A DNA stretch of 64,000 bases. Source: Verrucomicrobium spinosum DSM 4136 = JCM 18804 (GTDB lineage Bacteria > Verrucomicrobiota > Verrucomicrobiia > Verrucomicrobiales > Verrucomicrobiaceae). The notes under the pieces are model-generated. The model had not been told where the DNA came from. It saw nothing but the letters and a program-made list of their open reading frames with translations, and made no database searches. The stretch lies in the NCBI RefSeq assembly GCF_000172155.1, contig NZ_ABIZ01000001.1, positions 7,907,105 to 7,971,104 on the forward strand, written 5' to 3'. This document shows positions 1 through 8,122 of this stretch, one piece after another; positions within the stretch are counted from its first letter, which is position 1; each line of letters opens with the position of its first letter. Both the position numbers and the translations under genes were made by a program.

Positions 1-1
1 C

Positions 2-1135
2 CAGGGCACCGCCGGACGGCTGATCCTCTCAGCAGGTGCCGATGGCCTCGTCCGACTGTGGAACCGTACCACCGGAGACCTGACCGCCTTGATTCAGCCC
101 TCCTCACCTCCGACGGCCGTGGAGCTGAGTCGGAATGAAAACTGGATCGTGACGGGTGGAGAGAACGGGATGGTTCAGGTCTGGAACAGCCGGACGGGAG
201 AGCCTGTGCTCCCGGAGCTGCACCATGGCGGTCAACGGGTTATCCAGCTTCAATTTTCCGCCTCGGGTGAGGAATTCTTCAGCCTGGGAGGAGAAGGTTC
301 GCTCAAACTTTGGAACCGGCGCACGGGCAAGCCTCTGGCCCGGCAGCTGGAGCAGACAGGGACGCTGATCCGTGCCACCTATGACGCAACGGGTGAGCGA
401 CTGCTCGCGGCGGATACGGAGCACAACGTGGGGTGCTGGGATGTCAGAAGCGGCAGGCCTTCTGGTAGGAAAATCCGGCTGCCCCGCCGTGTCGATCACC
501 TGGCCTTTTCCGCAGACGGCAAACGCTGGCTCACCGCCTCTCTGGGGAATGGCAGCTTTGCCCAGGTTTGGGATGCCACCACCTTCCTCCCTGTAGGGCC
601 CATGCTGGCTCCGGGTCGCACCTTCTGCGCGGCCCTCAGCCGGGACGGAGCGAGTGTGGTGACTTGCGGAGCCGACAACACCGCACGGATCTGGAATGCC
701 TCCTCCGGCGGACGGATCGGGCGGAACATGACCCATAGCGGCCCCATCTTCCGTTCCATATTCAGTCCAGACGGCCGCATGGTGGCCACCTGCAGTGATG
801 ATGGCACCGCCCGCGTGTGGGATGCCCTGAGCGGGGCACCGATCTCCCCACCTTTGCCACAGGGCGCGGGATTTGTTTACTGGAACCACACTTCCACCGA
901 GCTTCTCACCGCCTCAGCCTCCGGAGTGCTCTCACTCTGGGACGTCTCTCCCATCACGGATGCGCTGGATGACCTGCAAGGGCAGGCCGAGCTGCTCTCC
1001 GGTCGCAAATTGGATGCCCTGCTGGGCACGACTGTGCTCACCGGTGAAGAGGTGGCCGTGCGTTGGCAGCAGCGCATACGCCGCCTCCCCCAGCCTCCGG
1101 ACCGGGCTGCCACACCCACCGTTTCACGTCGGTGA
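2..1135 (+). CDS. WD40-repeat protein, C-terminal part (5' truncated by window edge)
   Basis: The reading frame is open from the left edge, and its first residues already form a WD40 blade (GADGLVRLWN), so the start lies outside the window. About eight WD40 units can be counted, each ending in a WN, WD or CWD strand followed by a turn such as RTTG, SRTG, RRTG, DALSG or NASSG. They probably form at least one complete beta-propeller used as a protein-binding scaffold. A short tail with no repeats (SGRKLDALLGTTVLTGEEVAVRW) closes the protein. In Verrucomicrobia and Planctomycetes such propellers are often the C-terminal half of Hanks-type Ser/Thr kinases; that is inference here because the N-terminus is missing. 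The next gene, a type III chaperone, starts about 100 bp downstream in the same direction. Confidence 0.85.
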   Translation, partial: QGTAGRLILSAGADGLVRLWNRTTGDLTALIQPSSPPTAVELSRNENWIVTGGENGMVQVWNSRTGEPVLPELHHGGQRVIQLQFSASGEEFFSLGGEGSLKLWNRRTGKPLARQLEQTGTLIRATYDATGERLLAADTEHNVGCWDVRSGRPSGRKIRLPRRVDHLAFSADGKRWLTASLGNGSFAQVWDATTFLPVGPMLAPGRTFCAALSRDGASVVTCGADNTARIWNASSGGRIGRNMTHSGPIFRSIFSPDGRMVATCSDDGTARVWDALSGAPISPPLPQGAGFVYWNHTSTELLTASASGVLSLWDVSPITDALDDLQGQAELLSGRKLDALLGTTVLTGEEVAVRWQQRIRRLPQPPDRAATPTVSRR

Positions 1136-1238
1136 GACCGGGTTTCCTGAATTGCCCTGTAACCGTAATCCGCAGACCATCAGAGTACTGACCAATCCGC
1201 CCACCCTGATTGCGACTCCTTTCCCAATCGCGCCCTCC

Positions 1239-1691
1239 ATGACCCTCGAAGAACTCGTCCTTTCTGCCGCCGCCGCTCTCGGAAATCCCGGCTTCCAGTA
1301 CACCCGTGACAAAACCTGCGACATGGTGCTGGCGAATGGTCTGCACCTCGTGATCGAGCCCTCCCGCACTGAAGAGGCCGTCCACCTCTATGCAGTAGTG
1401 GGCACCCTGCCCTCTTTTGACCGGGGGCTCTTTGCCGAGACACTGCTCCGGGCCCAGTTGTTTCATCGTGAAGTGGGGGAGGGTTGTTGCTTTGGGCTGG
1501 ATGATGACACCGACGAAATTCTGCTGAACCGCAAGCTGTCCATCCAAAATCAGGGTGAAGAAAGCTTCCTCTCGGCGCTCAATGAATTCGCCAACTGGGC
1601 CAGCTACTGGCGGGACAAACTTCTGACACCTCCCGCCGCCGCACCTCCCGGCTCAGCCTCCCTCAATGACTTCCAGATGCTACGCGCCTGA
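1239..1691 (+). CDS. Type III secretion chaperone, CesT/Tir-chaperone family (copy 1)
   Basis: This is a 150-aa acidic protein with the CesT-family pattern: an N-terminal helix (MTLEELVLSAAAALG), a beta-rich middle, the LLRAQLFHREVGEGCCFGLD segment typical of the dimerisation region, and a C-terminal helix ending near YWRDKL. Class I type III chaperones bind the N-terminal region of one effector in the cytosol and hold it ready for secretion. The ATG at 1239 is preferred over the longer open frame because it starts the family helix directly. The kinase gene begins 42 bp downstream and is the likely client. The protein ends in a Pro/Ala linker and the tail DFQMLRA, similar to tails of two other copies in this window. 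Family call confident; client assignment inferred. Confidence 0.8.
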   Translation: MTLEELVLSAAAALGNPGFQYTRDKTCDMVLANGLHLVIEPSRTEEAVHLYAVVGTLPSFDRGLFAETLLRAQLFHREVGEGCCFGLDDDTDEILLNRKLSIQNQGEESFLSALNEFANWASYWRDKLLTPPAAAPPGSASLNDFQMLRA

Positions 1692-1733
1692 GGCTCCCTC
1701 TGCCCCACCTTCAACGTATTTGCCCGTCCCATC

Positions 1734-4046
1734 ATGAATCTCACCGGCCTTTCCGCCTCCCAGACCACACAAGGCACCCAGGGTTTGGCACCCACACCCG
1801 CAAAGCAGGAGGAGCCCATCATCCACCTGCGCACCTCTGAAAAATCCCGTGCGGCACAGAAGGAGATCGCAAAATCCTTCAACGGCATCGACTCGGGCAG
1901 CGTGCTGAGTTCGGCGGGAATGAGAATGGTGCTGGGAGAACCCACCAAGTATGCCAATCTGAAAGACGGAGTGGTGCACCTGATGCACAAGATTTCCGAC
2001 AAACTCGCACCAGACTCGGTGGGCAGCCACTACAAGGAGGCCCTCCGCCTGGCCGACGAGTACCAGGCCATCAAAAACGGCGGCGGCAGCCTGACGGAAC
2101 AACTGGCGGCGGTGAAAAACCTGCAGGCCCAGCTTGAAGCACACTCACCTGGTGGTGCCAAAGGTGAGAGCGTGGCCCAGTTGGTGAAGTTCGCCGACCT
2201 TGAGATCGAGGCCCTGGAGGCCGGCATCAAACAGGAGGGACAAGACGCTCAGGCCAAACTGGATCACGACAGCCACCGGGTGGATGTGATCGTTGGCGAG
2301 CTGGTGGAAGACAGGGCCTTGTCAGGAGGCAGCCTCCGTGGCGAGATCCAGTCCTTTGACCGCAGTTCCTTGAAACACGTCACCCCGCCAAAGGACCAAG
2401 ACGTGCCTGGGTGGGCCAAAATGGAGTTCCGCTACAACAGCGCCAAGAGCGACATCATTGATGCCTCCCCCCAGGGCACTGTGATGCAAGAGCCGCTTAT
2501 GCTTCAGGAGCCCGGCATCTCCTCTCTCTCCCCGACATTCAAGACCTCCCCTGAGTTCATCGGCATGGGTGCCAAGGTGGAGGCGGCCCTGGTCTCTGGT
2601 GACAGCACGGCCATGAAGGCCCTGACGGATGACATGGCAGGCCAGCTCATGAAGGACATCTCCTCCCAGGGTCCGCTCAGCGAAAGAGCCTTCGCCATCA
2701 GCGACGGGGCCAAGTTCAAGGAAGAACTCTACAAGGCCCTGGTCAACTCCAATCCGGGTGGTGTGCAGCTTGCTGGAAGCCACCGGGACGCGTCTCCCGA
2801 GGCACTTGCGTTTCTGGACGGAGTTTACGACGCGATGCTCAACCAGCTCTCTGACCGGCAGACCGCCCCGGACAAAATCGTCGTCGGTGGCAAGGAATAC
2901 ACCAAGGGAGCCAAGCTGGGTGAGGGCGGCTTCGGCGATGTCCATGTGTACGAGCACCAGCAGGAGGTGACGGATCCCACGACCGGCGAAAAGTCCACCG
3001 TGGTGGATCGCATCGCCGTGAAATCCTTCAAGTCAGGCAATCTGGAAGAAGCGGCCCAAGAGGTGCGCGCCCACCAGTCGGCCATGGGCCCCCAAGGCCA
3101 TGAGAACATCACCGCCATGAAGGGGGTCGTCCGCACCCCGGATGGCGGCGTCCTCATCGCCATGGAACTCGCGAAAACCGATGGGTACGCGATGATGGCG
3201 AATCTGGACAAAGCCGTGGCGGAAGGCCGTCTCACTCCAGTGGCCGCCAACGCCGTCCGTCTGACCATCCTCAAAGACATGCTACAGGGCCTGCAGCATT
3301 TCCAGGAAACCCGCGGGATGACGCACCTGGATGTGAAGGAGCCCAACTTCTTCGTGGGGCATAACGGCAGGATGTTGCTGGGTGACTTCGGCTTCGCCAG
3401 AACCGGAGATCGCCAAGTCCTGGAACAAACCATCGTGGACAACCCCACTTGGAAGGCTCCAGAGATCATCATCCAGGAAGAGGCTCGCAGCAGTGTGACC
3501 TCCGCCGCCAAGGCCCAGAAAAATGCTACCAGGGAGTTCATCCAGTCACAGCGGGACCAGGTGCCCGTCGAGGAACGCCAGGCATGGTACGATCAGGCGA
3601 TCAAGGACATCGACATCAATACCCAGCTCCGCCTGGATATGATGGGTGGCACGGTGGTGACCAACAAGGCCGACACCTGGTCCATCGGCATCTCTGCCTA
3701 CCGTCTCTTCCATGGCGAATCTCCGTTCCACCAGGACTTCTTGTCAGAAGAGCAGCGGTTGATCGTTGAGCATGGCAGTGATCCTGAAAACAACATCAGA
3801 GAACTGGGCACGGATCAGGCCGGCAACTCCACGGGCAAGGCGGTGACCGCCATGGACCGGCTGTTCAACCAGATGCTCAACCCCGACCCGACCAAACGAC
3901 CCTCGATCACCGACCTGCTTCGCAACCCGGTCTTCCAGGAACCCTTCGTGGGTGGCGATGAGGCTTATGCCATCATTCAGGAGCTCTCCGAGGAAAACCC
4001 TGACCCCGCCAAGTTGAAGGCCCTGTCGGACAAGATCGGGGACTGA
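1734..4046 (+). CDS. Ser/Thr protein kinase with long N-terminal region; candidate type III effector
   Basis: The 770-aa protein has a eukaryotic-like kinase domain in its C-terminal half: glycine loop GEGGFG at 396-401, ATP-binding Lys430, catalytic loop HLDVKEPN at 531-538, DFG at 551-553, APE at 575-577 and DTWSIG from 647. All core catalytic residues are present, so it is probably active. About 70 residues lie between APE and D647, where kinases normally have about a dozen, so there is a large helical insertion behind the activation segment. The first ~30 residues are rich in Ser, Thr and Gln; the remaining ~350 N-terminal residues are helical and resemble nothing I recognise. No membrane helix or signal peptide is visible. 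Flanking type III chaperone genes suggest an injected effector (inference). A cytosolic regulatory kinase is the alternative. Confidence 0.75.
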   Translation: MNLTGLSASQTTQGTQGLAPTPAKQEEPIIHLRTSEKSRAAQKEIAKSFNGIDSGSVLSSAGMRMVLGEPTKYANLKDGVVHLMHKISDKLAPDSVGSHYKEALRLADEYQAIKNGGGSLTEQLAAVKNLQAQLEAHSPGGAKGESVAQLVKFADLEIEALEAGIKQEGQDAQAKLDHDSHRVDVIVGELVEDRALSGGSLRGEIQSFDRSSLKHVTPPKDQDVPGWAKMEFRYNSAKSDIIDASPQGTVMQEPLMLQEPGISSLSPTFKTSPEFIGMGAKVEAALVSGDSTAMKALTDDMAGQLMKDISSQGPLSERAFAISDGAKFKEELYKALVNSNPGGVQLAGSHRDASPEALAFLDGVYDAMLNQLSDRQTAPDKIVVGGKEYTKGAKLGEGGFGDVHVYEHQQEVTDPTTGEKSTVVDRIAVKSFKSGNLEEAAQEVRAHQSAMGPQGHENITAMKGVVRTPDGGVLIAMELAKTDGYAMMANLDKAVAEGRLTPVAANAVRLTILKDMLQGLQHFQETRGMTHLDVKEPNFFVGHNGRMLLGDFGFARTGDRQVLEQTIVDNPTWKAPEIIIQEEARSSVTSAAKAQKNATREFIQSQRDQVPVEERQAWYDQAIKDIDINTQLRLDMMGGTVVTNKADTWSIGISAYRLFHGESPFHQDFLSEEQRLIVEHGSDPENNIRELGTDQAGNSTGKAVTAMDRLFNQMLNPDPTKRPSITDLLRNPVFQEPFVGGDEAYAIIQELSEENPDPAKLKALSDKIGD

Positions 4047-4141
4047 GTGCAGCAGCTAGGTCGATTCCCTTGAGACAGCCTTGGAGCGGGTTGACTTCGC
4101 GCCCGTCTTCGGCTTGGTCCCCTACATACCGTTATCAACTG

Positions 4142-4573
4142 ATGAACATTCCCGACGCTATCGCAGAACTGGGCCATTTGCTGGGATTGGGCCTGGTGAC
4201 GCTGAACGATGACGGCGCGGCCCGGATCATTTTTGATGACAGCCTGGAGGTGGACTTCCTGGCCGATGAAAACGAAGAGGGCTGGCTCCACCTCACCGGC
4301 CGGGTGTGTGAAGTGGGTCCGGATGTGGCTTCAGCCTTCCTGAAACAGTTGCTCCATGCCCATTTTCTAGGGCAGGGCACGGGGGGAGCGACATTTTCCC
4401 TGGCAGCAGACGACACTGAGATTCACATGGGCCGGAGACTTCACGTCACCCCCATGGAGTTCTCGGATTTCAGCAATCATGTGGAAACCTTTGTGAACTA
4501 TCTGGAAGCCTGGCGGCGAATGGTACAGTCTGGAGAAATCGATCGTGCTGGCACGCTGCTGGGTACGAGGTAA
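4142..4573 (+). CDS. Type III secretion chaperone, CesT-like (copy 2)
   Basis: A 143-aa acidic protein beginning MNIPDAIAELGHLLGLG, followed by alternating strands and the family segment LLHAHFLGQGTGGATFSLA, then a C-terminal amphipathic helix (FVNYLEAWRRMV). This matches the class I type III chaperone fold. Unlike copies 1, 3 and 4 it lacks the Phe-x-(Met)-Leu/Ile-Arg C-terminal tail and ends in LLGTR. The start at 4142 is chosen over an upstream in-frame codon because the upstream stretch is Arg/Ser-rich and unlike the family. It lies 95 bp after the kinase gene and 19 bp before copy 3, so copies 2-4 are probably co-transcribed. Its client is unknown; the kinase or the 599-aa protein downstream are the obvious options. 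Confidence 0.75.
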   Translation: MNIPDAIAELGHLLGLGLVTLNDDGAARIIFDDSLEVDFLADENEEGWLHLTGRVCEVGPDVASAFLKQLLHAHFLGQGTGGATFSLAADDTEIHMGRRLHVTPMEFSDFSNHVETFVNYLEAWRRMVQSGEIDRAGTLLGTR

Positions 4574-4592
4574 ATTGCGACGGAACGCCCCC

Positions 4593-5054
4593 ATGAAGCT
4601 CGAAGAACTGCTCAAACAACTTGGTACCGCCATTGGCCTCCCCCAGCTGCGTCTGGAGGAGGGCAGCTGCCGGTTGGTCTTTGACGGGGCTCTTCCCGTC
4701 GATGTAGAGGAGGGCGAGGGCGATGACGAAGCCCACCTGCTCAGTCAACTGGGGCCACTGCCGCCCGAAGGAGAGCAGGAAGGCGCCTACTTCCGACGCA
4801 TGCTCCAGGCCAACCACTTCGGCCGCGAAACGGGTGGCATGACTCTGGCGCTCGTTCCCAGCGAAGGTCAGTTTTTCCTCTGCGGAATCGTCCCTCTGGC
4901 AGGGGTAACCGTTGACAACTTCTCACGCCTCCTCGCCCGCTTCGCCAGGGAATCGCATCGCTGGATTGTGGAACTGGAGACCCTGGGCCAGAATGCACTG
5001 ACCACTGCCAAGGGTGATGACCCCATGGACGCGTCCGGATTCATCCGGGTCTGA
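4593..5054 (+). CDS. Type III secretion chaperone, CesT-like (copy 3)
   Basis: A 153-aa protein starting MKLEELLKQLGTAIGL, with a strongly acidic middle (VEEGEGDDEAHLL) and the diagnostic CesT segment MLQANHFGRETGGMTLALV. The C-terminal helix is ARFARESHRWIVELETL. It ends DASGFIRV, resembling the tails of copies 1 and 4. The internal ATG at 4593 starts the family N-terminal helix and is preceded by C-rich sequence without a Shine-Dalgarno motif, as for its neighbours. It sits between copies 2 and 4, with 28 bp to copy 4. Presumed role: cytosolic effector-binding dimer for a type III secretion system. The system's structural genes are not in this window. Confidence 0.78.
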   Translation: MKLEELLKQLGTAIGLPQLRLEEGSCRLVFDGALPVDVEEGEGDDEAHLLSQLGPLPPEGEQEGAYFRRMLQANHFGRETGGMTLALVPSEGQFFLCGIVPLAGVTVDNFSRLLARFARESHRWIVELETLGQNALTTAKGDDPMDASGFIRV

Positions 5055-5082
5055 CAACACCCCCCCTCTTTCCTTCCCCCTC

Positions 5083-5559
5083 ATGGACCTGCATGCTCAT
5101 GTGAACCAGATGCTCGCCACGGTTTCGACTGCGCTGGGCCTGACAGGCGGAGCAGCCTTTAATCTGGATGCAGGCAACGAGTGCATCATCGCTCTGGAGC
5201 AGAACCTGATGTTCATGTTCTATCTGGAGGAGTCCACGCAGAGCCTCATCATCAACCTGCCCATCGCTCCTCTGCCCTCGGGATCTGAGCGCGAAGAAGT
5301 GCTCACGGAGCTCATGGCGGGCAACTACTGCTGGAACCGAACGGAGGGCGGCACCTTTGGGTTGGATGAAAGCACAGGATTCCTGTGTCTGAACTACCTG
5401 GTGGCCCTGCCGCTCGATCCTCCGGACCAGATAAAGGGCATCGTGGAAAAACTGGCAGACGTGGTAACCCACTGGCGCCGGGAACTGCCCACGCTGGCAG
5501 AGCCCTGGGAGGAAACCTCGACTCCGGATTCCGCGAGCTTTCCCATGCTGCGGGTGTAA
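5083..5559 (+). CDS. Type III secretion chaperone, CesT-like (copy 4)
   Basis: A 158-aa acidic protein with N-terminal helix MDLHAHVNQMLATVSTALGL, central strands, the CesT signature LMAGNYCWNRTEGGTFGLD, and C-terminal helix IVEKLADVVTHWRREL. After an acidic linker (EPWEETSTPDS) it ends SFPMLRV, close to the tails of copies 1 and 3. It is immediately upstream (68 bp) of the 599-aa gene, the usual arrangement of a class I chaperone and its cognate effector, so that protein is the most likely client (inference). The start at 5083 is chosen at the family helix. An upstream in-frame ATG at 5014 would add an unrelated Ser/Pro stretch overlapping the end of copy 3. Confidence 0.8.
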   Translation: MDLHAHVNQMLATVSTALGLTGGAAFNLDAGNECIIALEQNLMFMFYLEESTQSLIINLPIAPLPSGSEREEVLTELMAGNYCWNRTEGGTFGLDESTGFLCLNYLVALPLDPPDQIKGIVEKLADVVTHWRRELPTLAEPWEETSTPDSASFPMLRV

Positions 5560-5627
5560 CTCCGTCGCGATTTTGGGCGGATGTATGCGGTAGTCAGTCC
5601 GCCTGTTTTCGTTCTCTCCCCACCGCC

Positions 5628-7427
5628 ATGGATCACACCTCCACTGTCAGGACGAGCCCGTCCATCGACATCTCCCGCGTCCCACCACAGGGGCCAGAGA
5701 TCTCCATCACCACGCAGGACCGCCCGCCGGGCCTGGTGCGGCGGGATGATCCTGATCGTGGCACCTTGCCGACCGGCCCAGGCACCGCCAGAACCCAGGG
5801 CTCCCAGGAGATCAGCCGCCCCACCCAGCTGGAGACCCAGAAGAAGCCACACATCCTGCTGCGCATCCTGGCAGCCATCCCGGAGATCTGCGCCAACATC
5901 GTGCTCCTCGGGGCTCCCGCCCTGCAGAAGTACATGGAGTCCCGCGGCATGGCACGGGAGCCCTACACCTTCACCCTCCCCGGCACTCACGGGCGCAAGG
6001 TGGAGGTGGACGGCCACATCGGGCCCAAGAAGATCCCCAAAGGCATGACCCATGATGAGGTGCAGGCCCAGCTCCAAGAGAAGATCAATGCGGGACACAA
6101 GGTCTATGAGTCGGTCATGAATGGCAGCCGCACGGACGGCTGCACCGTGGACGACGTCACCAACCTGATGTTCTTCCTCCAGGTGCGGGGTGAGGACCAG
6201 CAGGGCAGCTGCTTCAAGGATGGGACCTTCAATCTGCCCGACCCCGATGGGAAGCTTCGTAAGTTCCTCGACTCCTGCCCGGAGGCGTATCAGCGCAGCT
6301 CCTCTTTTGCCCCGGACGAAGGGCACCGCGGCATCGATGCCTACGGCAGTGGCAAGGAGAAGGACAAGCTCCTGCCCCATCACATGAAGACGCTGCACTA
6401 CTTCAGCGTTCCTCAGAGTGAGACCATGCCGGAAGGGCGGATCATCCTGAAAATGGAGCAGAACGGCAAGTTCTACTCCCGGCCCAAAGTATCTGATCCC
6501 GATGGCCCTCACCGGAAGGGCAGCCTCCACGACCTGGGTGCGACCATGAAGCATGTCTTCAAGGGCACCATCAAACCAGGGGAACAGTCCTTCACGGAAC
6601 ACCTGCCTCCGGCCGTGAAGCACGAGTACCGCGAAATCATGCGCTATCTGCCTCCTGAAGCCCGTGCGGAGATGGAACGCAACGGCCCCTTCACCCGGGA
6701 AGGCGGCATCCGTGTGATGCATGAAAACGCCAACCGCGTGCTGGCCGGTGCCTATGATGACGCACCAGAGCTCACGGAAGAGGTGATGGACAAACTCAAG
6801 GGCTTCATCAACAAACTGCATGAAAACTATCCTGATCCGCAAGTGCGGTTCGGCAACGAAGTGGTGTTCAACTCAGACGATCTGATCTCAGAGCCGGCCC
6901 CTGAAGTCGAACCGGAGCCGGAAATTGAAGTGCAGCGGGACGAGCCCCCCACGCTGAGCAGCGTGGGCCGTCAAAGCCTGCCGCCGGGACCGATGCTGAC
7001 GAGCCTACCAGAGAGGGTCCCTCTCAGTCAGTTCGATCTGACGTACCACCCTCACGCGATTGAGGATGATGACCTCTCTGGCCGACTTGGCAAACTCGGA
7101 GAGGACCTCCAGACCTGGGGTGAAACCACCTTCACGGACGAACCCGCCCCCAGAGAGCACACCCGCCTGACCGCCGCGCTCGCCCGCTACAACGAACTGA
7201 TGGAACAGTCTGTTGAGCCTCAGCTCGACCTCTTCGGCGATGACCCGGACCCGGAGGCCGTTCTAGAAAGCCACGAACAGCGCAAGGAGGACCTGGAAGC
7301 CAGCGCCAAAGAACTGAGGGAAGCCCTGAATGGATTCATGGGGAGAATCCGCAGCGATGACGAACCTGGGTTGGATGTGATCATGGCGGAGGTGGAAAAA
7401 CTTCACCAGGAAATCTCCACCCTGTAA
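5628..7427 (+). CDS. Unknown 599-aa protein; candidate type III effector
   Basis: I do not recognise this family. The first ~70 residues are Ser/Thr/Pro/Arg-rich and apparently disordered, as is usual for type III secretion signals. One hydrophobic stretch follows at about residues 76-99 (LLRILAAIPEICANIVLLGA), possibly a single membrane segment or a chaperone-binding helix. Residues ~105-420 look globular and mixed (for example YTFTLPGTHGRKVEVDGHIG and FFLQVRGEDQQGSCFKDG). Residues ~425-500 form an acidic Pro/Glu linker (EPAPEVEPEPEIEV), and the C-terminus is a charged, probably coiled-coil helix (ESHEQRKEDLEASAKELREA). The ATG at 5628 fits the chaperone gene ending at 5559; the frame is open further upstream but overlaps that gene. 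Effector status rests only on context and N-terminal composition. Confidence 0.6.
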   Translation: MDHTSTVRTSPSIDISRVPPQGPEISITTQDRPPGLVRRDDPDRGTLPTGPGTARTQGSQEISRPTQLETQKKPHILLRILAAIPEICANIVLLGAPALQKYMESRGMAREPYTFTLPGTHGRKVEVDGHIGPKKIPKGMTHDEVQAQLQEKINAGHKVYESVMNGSRTDGCTVDDVTNLMFFLQVRGEDQQGSCFKDGTFNLPDPDGKLRKFLDSCPEAYQRSSSFAPDEGHRGIDAYGSGKEKDKLLPHHMKTLHYFSVPQSETMPEGRIILKMEQNGKFYSRPKVSDPDGPHRKGSLHDLGATMKHVFKGTIKPGEQSFTEHLPPAVKHEYREIMRYLPPEARAEMERNGPFTREGGIRVMHENANRVLAGAYDDAPELTEEVMDKLKGFINKLHENYPDPQVRFGNEVVFNSDDLISEPAPEVEPEPEIEVQRDEPPTLSSVGRQSLPPGPMLTSLPERVPLSQFDLTYHPHAIEDDDLSGRLGKLGEDLQTWGETTFTDEPAPREHTRLTAALARYNELMEQSVEPQLDLFGDDPDPEAVLESHEQRKEDLEASAKELREALNGFMGRIRSDDEPGLDVIMAEVEKLHQEISTL

Positions 7428-7468
7428 GCTTGCCCCATCCCTCCCGTTTTTGATCGCGGCTGCCACCC

Positions 7469-8080
7469 ATGGAATATTTCCCCTATCCTCACCCTCTGGA
7501 GACGGAGCGTCTGATCCTGCGGCCCATGACGGAGCAGGACGCTCCCAGGTTTCACGAGATCTTCGATGGCGAGCCCAAGGTGTGGGAATTTGATCCCGGA
7601 CTGCCCTGCAAGCCGGAAGAGCGGCGGATGTGGACGCTGCGCCACGCCATGGAGCCGGACATGGCCTCCGGCCGGTCTGGCCTGTTTGGCCGCTCGGTCG
7701 TGCGCAAGGAAGACGGGCTGGTCATAGGAGCTGCGGGCATCTGCCCGCTCACCGTGCCAGGAGGCTGGGAACAGGGCAAGCCCCAGGCCGGAGCGACACT
7801 GGAGCCGACCCTGTTTTACCAGATGGGCCTGGAGTATTGGGGGAAGGGTTACATGACGGAGGCCTGCCGAAGGCTGCTCGAGTTCGCGCTTATTGAACTG
7901 CGGCTGCCCCGGGTGTTGTGCGGCACACAGCGCAAGAATGTCCACGCGGTGCGGTTGATGGAACGGCTGGGATTCCACCCCACCTGGTTTCCCGCCCCCT
8001 CCAACTTCTGGGGCCGGGAGCCGGTCTGTGGCGTCATCACTGCGGAGGTTTGGAAAAATCAAAGCACATCTGTCACGTGA
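7469..8080 (+). CDS. GNAT-family N-acetyltransferase (RimJ/RimL-like)
   Basis: The 203-aa protein opens with the hallmark LETERLILRPMTEQDAPRF of RimJ/RimL-type GNAT enzymes. It contains the acetyl-CoA-binding region LEYWGKGYMTEACRRLLEFA and the late motif NVHAVRLMERLGFHPT, both typical of the fold. Such enzymes transfer an acetyl group from acetyl-CoA to an amine, often a protein N-terminus or a small molecule; the substrate cannot be read from the sequence. The length is normal for the family. It stands 41 bp after the 599-aa gene and 42 bp before lysC, but there is no evident functional link to either. Confidence 0.85.
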   Translation: MEYFPYPHPLETERLILRPMTEQDAPRFHEIFDGEPKVWEFDPGLPCKPEERRMWTLRHAMEPDMASGRSGLFGRSVVRKEDGLVIGAAGICPLTVPGGWEQGKPQAGATLEPTLFYQMGLEYWGKGYMTEACRRLLEFALIELRLPRVLCGTQRKNVHAVRLMERLGFHPTWFPAPSNFWGREPVCGVITAEVWKNQSTSVT

Positions 8081-8122
8081 TGGTGCTTTACCGCGCGCCT
8101 GAGCCGGGCGTATCTTTTCCCC

